A stretch of DNA of 64,000 bases from Cellulomonas dongxiuzhuiae (GCF_018623035.1 NZ_CP076023.1:1054001-1118000), one strand, 5' to 3'. Positions 29,024 through 39,205 are shown, numbered from the stretch's first letter. Program-made: numbers and translations. The notes: generated from the sequence alone by a model not told the origin.

Positions 29024-29299
29024 TCAGGCGGGGCCGGCGCGCCGGGGCCGTCGCGCGGGGGGCGGCGGCACGACCTTCGCGCGCAGGACGTCGCCCGCCG
29101 GTACGCGGACGTCGCCGCGGCGGGTGCGCACGGTGAGCCCGTCATCGTCGACGGCCAGGACCTCGCCGAGCACGTCGGTGAACGGCGGCTCGCCGCCGTG
29201 CAGCGTCCCGGTGAGCGTCCCGGGCGGCAGGTCGTCGCGGCGGCGGCGCACCACGACGCGCGTCCCGGGCGGCCACGCGCGCCACGTGGCCGGGCTCAC
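29024..29299 (-). CDS. small stand-alone SH3-like protein (Rv0428c N-terminal type)
   Basis: Protein of 91 residues. The sequence [11 protein letters not shown], then [20 protein letters not shown] and [20 protein letters not shown] resembles the SH3-like domain that in Rv0428c-type proteins precedes a GNAT acetyltransferase; here no acetyltransferase follows, and the gene ends in a Pro/Arg tail. Ligand and function unknown. GTG start at 29299; the gene is divergent from fdxA, and its 3' end faces the VanW gene 30 bp away. Confidence 0.6.
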   Translation of the reverse strand: MSPATWRAWPPGTRVVVRRRRDDLPPGTLTGTLHGGEPPFTDVLGEVLAVDDDGLTVRTRRGDVRVPAGDVLRAKVVPPPPARRPRRAGPA

Positions 29300-29392
29300 T
29301 CGTCCCGTCCCGTGTCGGGGAGTGGACGGCGGGTCGTGGCGGTGCGCACGTGGGGGATACTAGGTCCGACCGCTGCACCGTGGAGGACACCC

Positions 29393-29719
29393 GTGACGTA
29401 CGTGATCGCCGAGCCCTGCGTGGACGTCAAGGACAAGGCGTGCATCGAGGAGTGTCCGGTCGACTGCATCTACGAGGGCAAGCGCTCGCTGTACATCCAC
29501 CCCGACGAGTGCGTCGACTGTGGTGCCTGCGAGCCGGTGTGCCCCGTCGAGGCCATCTACTACGAGGACGACGTCCCGGAGCAGTGGGCCCCGTACTACG
29601 AGGCCAACGTGCACTTCTTCGACGAGATCGGCTCGCCCGGCGGCGCCGCGAAGATGGGCGAGATCGCGCACGACCACCCGATCATCGCCACGCTCCCGCT
29701 GCGCGTCCACGGCGAGTGA
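29393..29719 (+). CDS. fdxA: seven-iron ferredoxin [3Fe-4S][4Fe-4S]
   Basis: Electron carrier of 108 residues. The cysteine pattern is that of Azotobacter FdI-type 7Fe ferredoxins: Cys9, Cys17 and Cys50 for the 3Fe cluster; Cys21, Cys40, Cys43 and Cys46 for the 4Fe cluster; the extra Cys25 is also common. The tail with [20 protein letters not shown] is typical of actinobacterial FdxA/FdxC. GTG start with GGAGG at 29382–29386 and a good 6-nt spacing; a TACTAG box lies about 35 nt upstream. The aminotransferase dapC follows 28 bp later, an order also found in mycobacteria. Confidence 0.97.
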   Translation: MTYVIAEPCVDVKDKACIEECPVDCIYEGKRSLYIHPDECVDCGACEPVCPVEAIYYEDDVPEQWAPYYEANVHFFDEIGSPGGAAKMGEIAHDHPIIATLPLRVHGE

Positions 29720-29747
29720 CGCCCGTCCGCGTCGGCCCGGGGGACAC

Positions 29748-30896
29748 GTGGGCCTGCTGACCGGCGCGCTGCCGGACTTCCCCTGGGACTCCCTGGCGCC
29801 CGTGACCCAGCTCGCCCGCACGCATCCGGGCGGCGTGATCGACCTGTCCGTCGGCACGCCGGTCGACCCGACGCCGGAGGTCGTGCGCGAGGCGCTGGTG
29901 GCCGCCGCGAACGCCCCCGGCTACCCGACGACCCACGGCACGGTCGCGCTGCGGGAGTCCGTCGCGGCGTGGTTCGCGCGGCGGCGCGGCGTGCCGGACC
30001 TCGACCCGGACGCGGTGCTGCCGACGCTCGGCTCGAAGGAGCTCGTCGCGTTCCTGCCGTCGCTGCTCGGCCTCGGCGCGGGTGACGTGGTGCTGCACCC
30101 TGCGATCGCGTACCCGACGTACGACGTGGGGGCACGGCTCGCGGGTGCCACGCCGCTACCCGCCGACGACCCCGCCGAGCTGCTCGCGCAGCGTGACGAC
30201 GTCCGCCTCGTGTGGCTGAACTCGCCCGGGAACCCCGACGGGTCGGTCCTGGGCGTCGAGCAGCTGCGGGACGTCGTCCGCGCGGCGCGGGCGGCGGCGA
30301 CGAGGACGGGACGCCCGGTCGTCGTCGCGTCGGACGAGTGCTACGCCGAGCTGGCCTGGGACGAGCCGTGGGTGAGCGGCGGGGTGCCGAGCGTGCTCGA
30401 CCCCCGCGTGACGGAGGGTGACCGCACGGGGCTGCTCGCGGTGTACTCCCTGTCGAAGCAGTCGAACCTGGCGGGGTACCGCGCGGCGTTCGTCGCGGGC
30501 GACCGGGACCTGGTCCTGGGGCTGCTGGAGACGCGCAAGCACGCGGGCATGATCGTGCCCGCACCGGTGCAGGCGGCGATGACCGTCGCCCTGGGGGACG
30601 ACGCGCACGTGGCCGAGCAGCGCCGGCGCTACCGGCGTCGCCGGGTCGCGCTGCGCGGTGGGCTCGAGGCGGCGGGGTACGTGGTCGACCGGTCGCACGC
30701 CGGGCTGTATCTCTGGGCGCGGCCCGACGGCCCGCCGCAGGACGCGTGGACGACCCTGCAGGACCTGGCCGGCCTGGGTCTGCTCGTCGCGCCCGGCTCG
30801 TTCTACGGTGCGGCGGCGGCGGCGCACGTCCGCGTCGCGCTGACCGCGACGGACGAGCACGTCGCGGAGGCCGTCGCCCGTCTCTCCGGGGCGTAG
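29748..30896 (+). CDS. dapC: succinyldiaminopimelate transaminase
   Basis: PLP-dependent fold-type I aminotransferase of 382 residues, the DapC step of lysine and meso-diaminopimelate synthesis (N-succinyl-2-amino-6-ketopimelate to N-succinyl-LL-DAP). Visible: VIDLSVGTPVDPTPEVVREA at the N-terminus, the GSKE loop, LNSPGNPDGSV, DECYAEL and the PLP lysine in YSLSKQSNLAGYR, then R-V-A-L near the end for carboxylate binding. The frame is open into fdxA, but the GTG at 29748 with a GGGGGA box is chosen. Assignment to DapC rests on the fdx neighbour and on dapD and dapE 3 kb away; another aminotransferase role is possible. Confidence 0.87.
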   Translation: MGLLTGALPDFPWDSLAPVTQLARTHPGGVIDLSVGTPVDPTPEVVREALVAAANAPGYPTTHGTVALRESVAAWFARRRGVPDLDPDAVLPTLGSKELVAFLPSLLGLGAGDVVLHPAIAYPTYDVGARLAGATPLPADDPAELLAQRDDVRLVWLNSPGNPDGSVLGVEQLRDVVRAARAAATRTGRPVVVASDECYAELAWDEPWVSGGVPSVLDPRVTEGDRTGLLAVYSLSKQSNLAGYRAAFVAGDRDLVLGLLETRKHAGMIVPAPVQAAMTVALGDDAHVAEQRRRYRRRRVALRGGLEAAGYVVDRSHAGLYLWARPDGPPQDAWTTLQDLAGLGLLVAPGSFYGAAAAAHVRVALTATDEHVAEAVARLSGA

Positions 30897-30939
30897 CACC
30901 GGCGAGGTCGGGCGCATAGCCGCGCGGGACGTACCGACG

Positions 30940-30945
30940 TAGATT
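30940..30945 (+). promoter_or_regulatory. -10 element upstream of gltA
   Basis: TAGATT matches TANNNT. It would put the transcription start near 30952, just before the CRP-type palindrome and about 185 nt from the gltA ATG. Other promoters further down, such as TACCGT near 31022, cannot be excluded. Confidence 0.45.
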
Positions 30946-30956
30946 GACCGCGACCT

Positions 30957-30974
30957 GTGTGAGGAACCTCACAC
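30957..30974. promoter_or_regulatory. CRP/GlxR-type operator upstream of gltA
   Basis: GTGTGAGG–AA–CCTCACAC is an 18-bp perfect palindrome and contains TGTGA-N6-TCACA, the binding consensus of CRP-family regulators (E. coli CRP, corynebacterial GlxR, mycobacterial Rv3676). It lies about 160 bp before the citrate synthase start and just downstream of a -10 box, which would favour repression if that promoter is the active one. Corynebacterial gltA is a known GlxR target. Confidence 0.75.
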
Positions 30975-31135
30975 GGGGCTCAAGGTTCGGTCGCTCATTG
31001 GTCAAGGTGCCGCTCCCGCAGGTACCGTCACGTGGGCCGACGATGGTCATCACCGCGCGTCGGCCACCCCACCGGCCCGCACGGCAACCCGCCCGGGCCG
31101 GCTGGACCCGCTCGTCGGCGCAGGAAGGAACACCC

Positions 31136-32446
<1,311 letters not shown>

Positions 32447-32478
32447 CCCATCTCCGGCCGGTCGCCGGCCGGGGTCCT

Positions 32479-32515
32479 CGACGACCGCCTGTCCCCTCGG
32501 GGCGGGCGGTCGTCG
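32479..32515. terminator. terminator after gltA
   Basis: Eleven-base arms CGACGACCGCC (32479–32489) and its complement (32505–32515), with an inner CCCC–TC–GGGG stem in the 15-nt loop. It lies 32 bp after the gltA stop and 27 bp before the end of the convergent gene, so it may serve both strands. Confidence 0.75.
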
Positions 32516-32542
32516 TGCGTCGGGGTGCGACCGGCCCGGGGG

Positions 32543-33448
32543 TCAGCCGGCGAGCGTCAGACGAACCTGGCCCGCAGGCAGGGGCGCGGCGCCCGTCGGC
32601 TGCCACGTGGGCTCGGCGCGCGACCACGTCGTGCCGGCGACGGTCACGGCTTCGAGCCGGAGCTCCCACGCGACCGCGACGGCCCACTGCGCGAGCGACC
32701 AGCCGGCGCGCGCCGGGTCGTCGATCGGCAGCGCGGTCGCCGCGAGGTCGATGGTCGACGGCGTCCCGGCGGCGGCGTCGGCGAGCGTCACCGTCGCCGG
32801 GACGTCGCCCAGGTCGCGCACGACGCGCGCGAGCACGGGATCCGGCCCGACGGCGGCGTCGTCGACCGGGCGCAGCATGCAGCGCAGGGCCGCGGGGGAG
32901 TGCCCCGTCAGGGCCGAGGCCCACGCGCGCGCCCGCACCTCGTGCTGCGCGTACGCGTCGGGGAACCCGCTGCGCTGCACGGCCTGCGCGGCCTGCGTGA
33001 CCGGCATGTCCTGGTACCCTGGGACCTTCTCGAGGCCCTCGAAGAACTTGTTCGTCGAGTAGACGGGATCCATGATCTCGTCGACCGTGCCCCAGCCCTG
33101 CGACGGGCGCTGCTGGTACAGGCCGACCGAGTCGCGGTCGCCGTAGTCGATGTTGACGAGCCGCGACTCCTGCAGCGCCGTCGCGATGCCGATGGTCACG
33201 GCCCGCGCGGGCAGGCCGCGTCGCGTCGCGACCGCCGCCGCCAGCGCGGCGTTCTGCGCCTGGTCGGGAGTCAGGCTCCAGTCCGTGCCGTCGAGGTGGG
33301 CGACGCACCGCTCGGCGACGGGTGCCTCCGGGCGCGCGTTGCGCAGCAGCGCGACCACGGCGCCGACGGCCACGGCGAGCAGCACGACGACGAGGATCAC
33401 CGTCCCCAGCGTGGTCAGCCAGCCGCCGCGGCGACGTCCGCGGGCCAC
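32543..33448 (-). CDS. membrane-anchored lytic-transglycosylase-like protein
   Basis: Protein of 301 residues with a basic N-terminus and one membrane helix (TVILVVVLLAVAVGAVVALL, about 14–34), so most of it is extracellular. The domain around ALQESRLVNIDYGDRDSVGL, then YQQRPSQGWGT, resembles goose-type/SLT lysozyme folds, with the Glu of LQES as possible catalytic acid. The C-terminal half has no recognised motif. Often annotated loosely as heavy-metal transporter in databases, which the sequence does not support. GTG start at 33448, 4 bp after the dapD stop, so it probably shares the dapD transcript. Confidence 0.7.
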   Translation of the reverse strand: MARGRRRGGWLTTLGTVILVVVLLAVAVGAVVALLRNARPEAPVAERCVAHLDGTDWSLTPDQAQNAALAAAVATRRGLPARAVTIGIATALQESRLVNIDYGDRDSVGLYQQRPSQGWGTVDEIMDPVYSTNKFFEGLEKVPGYQDMPVTQAAQAVQRSGFPDAYAQHEVRARAWASALTGHSPAALRCMLRPVDDAAVGPDPVLARVVRDLGDVPATVTLADAAAGTPSTIDLAATALPIDDPARAGWSLAQWAVAVAWELRLEAVTVAGTTWSRAEPTWQPTGAAPLPAGQVRLTLAG

Positions 33449-33452
33449 GGCG

Positions 33453-34448
33453 TCAGTTCGCGTGCAGCGCGGAGTTCAGGTGCACCCCGGCCCCGGACCG
33501 TGCCACGGCCTCGACCGCGCCCGTGAGCGAGTTGCGCCGGAACAGCACGTTGTCGGCACCGGCCAGCACGCGTGCCTTGACCACCCGCGCACCGTCGTCG
33601 TCCGTCGCGCCCTCGACGTCGAAGCCGACGAGCCGCACCTTCGTCCCCGCCGTGACGTACAGGCCCGCCTCGACCACGCAGTCGTCGCCGAGCGGGATGC
33701 CGAGCCCCGAGTTCGCCCCGAGCAGCGAGCGCCGCCCGATCGACACGACCTCGCGGCCGCCACCCGACAGCGTGCCCATGATCGACGCGCCGCCGCCCAC
33801 GTCCGAGCCGTCGCCCACGACGACGCCGGCGGAGATGCGGCCCTCGACCATGGAGGTCCCGAGGGTGCCTGCGTTGAAGTTGACGAAGCCCTCGTGCATG
33901 ACGGTCGTGCCGGGTGCCAGGTGGGCGCCGAGCCGCACGCGGTCGGCGTCGGCGACGCGCACCCCCGCCGGCAGCACGTAGTCGACCATCCGGGGGAACT
34001 TGTCGACGCCGTACACGGTCACCGGGGTGCCGGTCGCGGCGCGCAGGCGCAGGCGCGTGGCCTCGAAGTCCTCGACCGCGCACGGGCCACGGTCGGTCCA
34101 CACGACGTTGGGCAGCACGGCGAAGAGCCCGTCGAGGTTCTGCCCGTGCGGCGCGACCAGGCGGTGCGACAGCAGGTGCAGGCGCAGGTAGGCGTCGGCG
34201 GTGCTCGCGAGCGGGGCGTCGAGGTCGGCGACGGTCGCCACGAGCGTCACCCGGACGCCGCGGGCCGGGTCCACGCGCTCGCACGCCGCGAGGTCGTCGG
34301 CGGCGTGGCGGCGGACGGAGGCGGGGTCGTCGACGTCGAGCGTCGCGGGCGGTGCGCCGAGGGCGGGTGCGGGATACCAGACGTCGAGCGTGGTGCCCGC
34401 GTCGGTGACGGTGGCCAGGCCGAGGCCCCAGGCCGTGCGGTCGGTCAT
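33453..34448 (-). CDS. dapD: 2,3,4,5-tetrahydropyridine-2,6-dicarboxylate N-succinyltransferase
   Basis: Succinylates tetrahydrodipicolinate in the succinylase branch of lysine/DAP synthesis. 331 residues, the long actinobacterial DapD class. The N-terminal [20 protein letters not shown] start and the left-handed beta-helix with [20 protein letters not shown] and [14 protein letters not shown], followed by [26 protein letters not shown], are clear. ATG at 34448 is chosen over an open upstream extension. Divergent from dapE with 76 bp between the starts, so the pair may share regulation. Confidence 0.95.
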   Translation of the reverse strand: MTDRTAWGLGLATVTDAGTTLDVWYPAPALGAPPATLDVDDPASVRRHAADDLAACERVDPARGVRVTLVATVADLDAPLASTADAYLRLHLLSHRLVAPHGQNLDGLFAVLPNVVWTDRGPCAVEDFEATRLRLRAATGTPVTVYGVDKFPRMVDYVLPAGVRVADADRVRLGAHLAPGTTVMHEGFVNFNAGTLGTSMVEGRISAGVVVGDGSDVGGGASIMGTLSGGGREVVSIGRRSLLGANSGLGIPLGDDCVVEAGLYVTAGTKVRLVGFDVEGATDDDGARVVKARVLAGADNVLFRRNSLTGAVEAVARSGAGVHLNSALHAN

Positions 34449-34511
34449 GGCGTCCAAGCCTATCGGTGCGCGGAGGGCGGACGCGGACGACGGGCAGGCG
34501 CGCACCGCGCG

Positions 34512-34517
34512 TAGGGT
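34512..34517 (+). promoter_or_regulatory. -10 element of dapE, probably leaderless
   Basis: TAGGGT ends 7 nt before the GTG at 34525; no Shine-Dalgarno sequence lies between them. Confidence 0.6.
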
Positions 34518-34524
34518 CGCAGAC

Positions 34525-35640
34525 GTGGCTGCCGACGACCTGATCGACCTGTCCGCCGACGTCGTGACGCTCACGCGTCAGCTGTGCGACGTCCCGTCCG
34601 TCAGCGGGGACGAGACCCGGCTGGCCGACGCCGTCGAGGCCGCGCTGCGCGCGCACCCGCACCTCGAGGTCCTGCGCGACGGCGACACGGTCGTCGCCCG
34701 CACGCACCTGGGCCGCGAGCGGCGCGTCGTCGTCGCAGGGCACCTCGACACCGTGCCCGTCGCCGACAACCTGCCCACACGGCTCGAGGGCGACCTGCTG
34801 TGGGGCCGCGGCACGGTCGACATGAAGGGCGGTGTCGCGGTCGCCCTGCACCTCGCCGCCGCGCTCACGGCGCCCGTGCACGACGTGACGTGGGTGTTCT
34901 ACGACCACGAGGAGGTCGACGCCGACCTCAACGGTCTGGGTCGCGTCGCGGCGCACCACCCGGACTGGATCACGGCGGACTTCGCGGTCCTCGGCGAGCC
35001 GAGCAACGGCGGGCTCGAGGGCGGGTGCAACGGCACGCTGCGCGCCGAGGTGCGGCTCCGAGGCGTCGCCGCGCACTCCGCGCGTGCCTGGGTCGGTGTC
35101 AACGCCGTGCACGCCGCGGGCGAGGTGCTGCGCCGGCTCGAGGCCTACGAGCCGGCGACGGTCGAGGTCGAGGGTCTGGCGTACCGCGAGAGCCTCAACG
35201 CGGTCCTCATCTCCGGTGGGGTCGCGACCAACGTCATCCCGGACGCGTGCGTCGTCACCGTCAACTACCGGTTCGCGCCGTCGCGGGACGTCGACGAGGC
35301 CGTCGCGCACGTGCGCGAGCTGTTCACCGGGTACGACGTCGAGATCACCGACTCCGCGCCCGGCGCGCGCCCCGGGCTCGACGCGCCCGCGGCGCAGGAC
35401 TTCGCCGCCGCGGTGCTCGCGGTCACCGGAGGGCGGGCCGCGCCCAAGTACGGGTGGACGGACGTCGCCCGGTTCAGCGCGCTCGGGGTCCCCGCGGTCA
35501 ACTTCGGCCCCGGTGACCCGCTGCTCGCGCACAAGGACGACGAGCACGTGCCGGTCGCGCAGATCGAGCTGTGCCACCGCGCCCTGCGGGCGTGGCTGAC
35601 CGGCACCCAGCCGGAGGACCTGCCGCTCGGCCTGGCCTGA
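34525..35640 (+). CDS. dapE: succinyl-diaminopimelate desuccinylase
   Basis: Zinc amidohydrolase (M20) that removes succinate from N-succinyl-LL-DAP; 371 residues. Metal and catalytic segments: [50 protein letters not shown] and the dimerisation domain starting at G-C-N-G-T-L. The final His ligand lies in [14 protein letters not shown] start by leaderless -10 distance; the frame opens earlier but those codons overlap the divergent dapD 5' end. Together with dapC and dapD most of the succinylase route is in this window. Confidence 0.95.
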   Translation: MAADDLIDLSADVVTLTRQLCDVPSVSGDETRLADAVEAALRAHPHLEVLRDGDTVVARTHLGRERRVVVAGHLDTVPVADNLPTRLEGDLLWGRGTVDMKGGVAVALHLAAALTAPVHDVTWVFYDHEEVDADLNGLGRVAAHHPDWITADFAVLGEPSNGGLEGGCNGTLRAEVRLRGVAAHSARAWVGVNAVHAAGEVLRRLEAYEPATVEVEGLAYRESLNAVLISGGVATNVIPDACVVTVNYRFAPSRDVDEAVAHVRELFTGYDVEITDSAPGARPGLDAPAAQDFAAAVLAVTGGRAAPKYGWTDVARFSALGVPAVNFGPGDPLLAHKDDEHVPVAQIELCHRALRAWLTGTQPEDLPLGLA

Positions 35641-35681
35641 CGTCCGCCGTCCGCGCGACGCGGCTCCTCGCCGGGCGCGCA

Positions 35682-35687
35682 TAGGCT
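35682..35687 (+). promoter_or_regulatory. -10 element of the LOG–folP2 operon, probably leaderless
   Basis: TAGGCT ends 6 nt before the ATG at 35694. The intervening CGGGGG is too close to the ATG for a good Shine-Dalgarno sequence. Confidence 0.55.
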
Positions 35688-35693
35688 CGGGGG

Positions 35694-36608
35694 ATGACCA
35701 CCGACGACTCCTCGGCACCGGCGCCGGAGTACCGCCGCGGTCCCGTGCTGCTGCGCCGCGACCAGATCCCCGCCATGACCTCCGACCAGCGGCTGCTGTC
35801 GCGCGGGGAGGGAGCCGCGTGGCTGCACGACGACCCCTGGCGCGTCATGCGGATCCAGAGCGAGTTCGTCGAGGGGTTCGGGGCGCTGGCGGAGGTCGGG
35901 CCGGCGGTCAGCGTCTTCGGCTCGGCGCGGACCAAGCCCGACGACCCCTTCTACGCGCTCGGGCAGGAGGTCGCCCGCGGGCTCGTCGAGGCGGGCTACG
36001 CCGTGATCACCGGGGGCGGTCCCGGGATCATGGAGGCCGCCAACAAGGGCGCGGCCGAGGCGGACGGGCTGTCGGTCGGCCTCGGCATCGAGCTGCCGTT
36101 CGAGCAGGGCATGAACGAGTGGGTCGACCTCGGCGTCAACTTCCGGTACTTCTTCGCCCGCAAGATGATGTTCGTCAAGTACTCCGAGGGCTTCGTCGTG
36201 CTGCCCGGCGGGTTCGGCACCTTCGACGAGCTGTTCGAGGCGCTCACGCTCGTGCAGACCCACAAGGTCACCGGGTTCCCCATCGTGCTGGTCGGCGTCG
36301 AGTACTGGTCGGGGCTGCTCACCTGGCTCCGCGACACCGTGCACCCCGCCGGCATGATCGCCGCGGCGGACATCGACATGCTGCAGCTCGTGTCGACCGC
36401 GCAGGAGGCCGTCGAGCACGTGGTGCGGCGCGGCGCGGAGCTGCGGGCGCAGGAGCAGGCCGCCGCGCGCGCAGCCGCCCGCGACCAGCGCGCGGCCGCC
36501 GCGGCCGGCAAGCACCGGGAACCGACGGGGCGTGACGGTCGCGCCGCGCGCGCCGCGGCGCCGGACGACCCGCAGGCGGACGACGCGCTCGCGGACGGCG
36601 GGTGGTGA
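35694..36608 (+). CDS. LOG-family Rossmann-fold protein (TIGR00730)
   Basis: Protein of 304 residues. The Rossmann-like core has SVFGSARTKPDDPFY, VITGGGPGIMEAANKGA, RKMMFVKYSEGFVVLPGGFG and the signature PGGFGTFDE. Plant and some bacterial LOG proteins release cytokinin from its riboside phosphate; in M. tuberculosis Rv1205 has that activity, but the role here is not proved. A charged Ala-rich tail of about 50 residues extends past the core. The stop overlaps the folP2-like start by 7 nt. Confidence 0.87.
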   Translation: MTTDDSSAPAPEYRRGPVLLRRDQIPAMTSDQRLLSRGEGAAWLHDDPWRVMRIQSEFVEGFGALAEVGPAVSVFGSARTKPDDPFYALGQEVARGLVEAGYAVITGGGPGIMEAANKGAAEADGLSVGLGIELPFEQGMNEWVDLGVNFRYFFARKMMFVKYSEGFVVLPGGFGTFDELFEALTLVQTHKVTGFPIVLVGVEYWSGLLTWLRDTVHPAGMIAAADIDMLQLVSTAQEAVEHVVRRGAELRAQEQAAARAAARDQRAAAAAGKHREPTGRDGRAARAAAPDDPQADDALADGGW

Positions 36609-37531
36609 CGAGCGGGCCGCTGCCCGGCGTCCCGGTCGGCGCCGCGCCGCTGCGGCTGCGCGGACGCACGTTCGGGGACGACCACCCGGTCGTCATGGCC
36701 GTCGTCAACCGCACCCCCGACTCCTTCTACGCCGCCGCCCGGTACGGCGACGCCACGGTCGACGCGGCCGTCGAGCGGGCCGTCGCGGAGGGCGCCGACG
36801 TGCTGGACGTCGGCGGCGTGCGCGCCGGGCGGGGGCCGGCCGTCGACGAGGCCGAGGAGATCGCGCGCGTCCTGCCGGTCGTCGAGCGCGTCCGCGCGCG
36901 GCACCCCGACCTGCTGGTGAGCGTCGACACGTGGCGCTCGGGGGTGGCCCGCGTCGTGGCCGACGCAGGCGCCGACCTGCTCAACGACACCTGGGCCGGT
37001 CACGACCCCGCGCTCGTCGAGGTCGCCGCCGAGCGCGGGCTGGGCGTCGTGTGCTCGCACACCGGCGGCGCGGTGCCGCGCAGCGACCCGTTCCGCGTCG
37101 CCTACCCGGCACCCGACGGTGCCGACCCGCTGGACGGCGTGCTCGCGGACGTCGTGTCCACGCTGACGGCCGCCGCCGCGCGCGCCGTCGCCCTGGGTGT
37201 CGACCCCGCCTCGGTGCTCGTCGACGCGACCCTCGACTTCGGCAAGACCACGTGGCACTCGTTGCACCTGCTGAGAAACACCCCGCGAATCGTGCAGATC
37301 GGGCACCCTGTGCTCATGGCGATCTCACGCAAGGACCTCGTCGGGGAGACCTTGGGCCTCCCGCCGGAGGAGCGGCTCGAGGGCACCCTGGCGGCGACGG
37401 CCGTCGCGGCGTGGCTCGGCGCGCGGGTGTTCCGCGTGCACGACGTCGCGGCGACGCGGCGCACACTGGACATGGTCGCGGCGCTGCGCGCGGAGCGGGC
37501 GCCCCTGCGCACGCTGCGGGGGATGCTGTGA
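36602..37531 (+). CDS. folP2: dihydropteroate-synthase-like protein FolP2
   Basis: Pterin-binding TIM barrel of 309 residues. The first motif appears as VVNRTPDSFY, the second as DVLDVGGVRAGRGP: the usual G-G-E-S-T-R-P-G of active dihydropteroate synthase is altered. Later strands have LVSVDTWRSGVARVVADAGA, LLNDTWAG and VHDVAATRRTLDM. Mycobacterial FolP2 with the same neighbour (LOG) is reported to lack DHPS activity, so a true folate role is doubtful. Two adjacent GTG codons (36602, 36605) are possible starts, both overlapping the LOG stop. The stop overlaps the next start as GTGA. Confidence 0.85.
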   Translation: MVTSGPLPGVPVGAAPLRLRGRTFGDDHPVVMAVVNRTPDSFYAAARYGDATVDAAVERAVAEGADVLDVGGVRAGRGPAVDEAEEIARVLPVVERVRARHPDLLVSVDTWRSGVARVVADAGADLLNDTWAGHDPALVEVAAERGLGVVCSHTGGAVPRSDPFRVAYPAPDGADPLDGVLADVVSTLTAAAARAVALGVDPASVLVDATLDFGKTTWHSLHLLRNTPRIVQIGHPVLMAISRKDLVGETLGLPPEERLEGTLAATAVAAWLGARVFRVHDVAATRRTLDMVAALRAERAPLRTLRGML

Positions 37532-38886
37532 GCGCCGAGACGCCGCGCGGCGACGTCGTCGACGGCGACGTGGCGGACGGCGACGCGGTGGTCCCCGGTG
37601 ACGTGGTGGTCGCGGCGGACGGTGACGAGGCGGGAGCGGCGGAGTCCCGCGCGACGGCCGCCGCGACGGGCCCGGTCGCCTGGTGGGACCGCGTCCGCGG
37701 CTGGCCGTGGTGGGTGCACGTGCTCCTCGTGTGGGCCGCCTCGCGCCTGTTCGTGGCCGCCGCGTTCGTCTGGACCGCGACCGTGCAGCAGGAGAACCTG
37801 TGGACCGGGGCCAACCCGTCGTACCAGGAGTTCGTCGGTCTGTTCTACGACGCCGGCTGGTACCGGCAGATCGCGGAGGGCGGGTACCCGGCGGAGCTGC
37901 CGCGCGACGCCCAGGGACTCGTGCAGCAGAACCAGTGGGCGTTCTTCCCGCTGTACCCGATGCTGGTGCGGGCGCTCATGACGCTCACCGGCGGCTCCTG
38001 GGTCGTCCTCGCGCCGACCGTGGCGCTGCTGCTGGGCGGTGCCGCGATGCTCGTCGTGCACGAGGCCGTGCGCCACGGCGCGCCGCGCGCCGTCGCCGCC
38101 CGGCCCGGGCTGCCGCTCGCGACCGTCGCGCTGGTCTGCGCGTTCCCCACGGCAGCGGTCCTGCAGGTCGCCTACACCGAGTCGGCCGCTCTCCTGCTGA
38201 TCGCGGCGTCGCTGCTGCTGCTCGTGCGGCGGCAGTACGCGTGGGCCGCGCTCGTCGTCGTCGCCCTCGGCTTCACGCGCGCGGTCGCGCTGCCCATGGC
38301 CGCGGTCGTCGTGGTGCACGCGGGCGTGCGGTGGTGGCGTGCCCGCCGGGGCGAGGACACGTTCGGCCGGCGCGACGGCGCAGGCCTCGCGGCCCTGGCC
38401 GCCGCGGCGGGCGTGTCCGGCGTCGCCTGGCCCGCGATCTGCGGCTGGGTGACGGGCGTGCCGGACGGCTACCTGCAGACGCAGGCGGCGTGGCGGGGCG
38501 TCCGCGAGGTCGTGCCGTTCTCCGGGTGGACGTACGTGCCGCAGTTCTGGCTGCAGGAGTGGGGGACGCCCGCCATGGTGGCCGGCTTCGCCCTGGTCGC
38601 CGCCGTCCTGCTGGTGCCCGCCGCCTGGCGGCTCGGACCGGAGCTGCACGCCTGGTCCGCGGCGTACGTCGTGTACATCCTCGCCGTCATCGAACCGGGG
38701 TCCAGCCTCGCCCGGTTCCTGCTCCTCGCGTTCCCGCTCGGTGCGGTGACGGCCGGCGTCGTGCCTCGCCCGCCATGGGCGCGGCGGCTCTGGTTCGGGG
38801 CCGTGCTGGTGCTCATGCTCGGGCTCCAGGTCCTGTGGGTCCGGCAGATGTGGGAGTTCAACCCCCACGGCGACTGGCCGCCGTGA
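37528..38886 (+). CDS. GT-C-fold membrane protein, PIG-V/mannosyltransferase-like
   Basis: Integral membrane protein of 452 residues: an acidic, repetitive cytoplasmic N-terminus of about 50 residues and then roughly nine hydrophobic helices. The loop after helix 1 carries YDAGWYRQIAEGGYP and the region NQWAFFPLYPML, resembling the catalytic Asp-containing loop and F-P-x-Y-P of PIG-V-type polyprenyl-phosphate mannosyltransferases. A role in transferring mannose to lipids or proteins is therefore an inference. GTG start overlaps folP2 (GTGA), placing it in the LOG–folP2 operon; in mycobacteria another glycosyltransferase follows folP2. Confidence 0.75.
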   Translation: MSAETPRGDVVDGDVADGDAVVPGDVVVAADGDEAGAAESRATAAATGPVAWWDRVRGWPWWVHVLLVWAASRLFVAAAFVWTATVQQENLWTGANPSYQEFVGLFYDAGWYRQIAEGGYPAELPRDAQGLVQQNQWAFFPLYPMLVRALMTLTGGSWVVLAPTVALLLGGAAMLVVHEAVRHGAPRAVAARPGLPLATVALVCAFPTAAVLQVAYTESAALLLIAASLLLLVRRQYAWAALVVVALGFTRAVALPMAAVVVVHAGVRWWRARRGEDTFGRRDGAGLAALAAAAGVSGVAWPAICGWVTGVPDGYLQTQAAWRGVREVVPFSGWTYVPQFWLQEWGTPAMVAGFALVAAVLLVPAAWRLGPELHAWSAAYVVYILAVIEPGSSLARFLLLAFPLGAVTAGVVPRPPWARRLWFGAVLVLMLGLQVLWVRQMWEFNPHGDWPP

Positions 38887-38932
38887 CCCGTTCGTGCCCC
38901 CGGGGCCTGGGCGGGGGTCGCGCGGGGTGAAC

Positions 38933-38938
38933 TAGGAT
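38933..38938 (+). promoter_or_regulatory. -10 element upstream of the DUF3117 gene
   Basis: TAGGAT, with a leader of about 80 nt before the ATG at 39028; the leader ends with the Shine-Dalgarno AAGGAG. Confidence 0.5.
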
Positions 38939-39027
38939 GGTCGCTGGACAACCGGCTGATCAGGAGGTTGTCGGGGCTGCCCGGCGACTGTCGGCCGCTC
39001 ACGTGCGACGCGAAGGAGAGGCCCCGG

Positions 39028-39195
39028 ATGGCCGCGATGAAGCCGAGGACCGGCGACGGACCGCTCGAGGTGACCAAGGAGGGCCGCGGCATCGTCATGC
39101 GCGTCCCCCTCGAGGGCGGTGGACGGCTGGTGGTGGAGCTCAACGCGACCGAGGCCGCCGAGCTGGGCGAGGCCCTGACCTCCGTCGTCGGTTGA
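39028..39195 (+). CDS. DUF3117 small protein
   Basis: A 55-residue protein conserved across actinobacteria: MAAMKPRTGDGPLEVTKEGR, then V-M-R-V-P-L-E-G-G-G-R-L-V-V-E-L and a helical end with T-E-A-A-E-L-G-E-A-L. Compact beta-hairpin plus helix is likely; function unknown (M. tuberculosis Rv1211 is a homologue). AAGGAG about 10 nt before the ATG. pepA follows after 10 bp, probably in the same transcript. Confidence 0.9.
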   Translation: MAAMKPRTGDGPLEVTKEGRGIVMRVPLEGGGRLVVELNATEAAELGEALTSVVG

Positions 39196-39205
39196 CGACC
39201 TGCGG

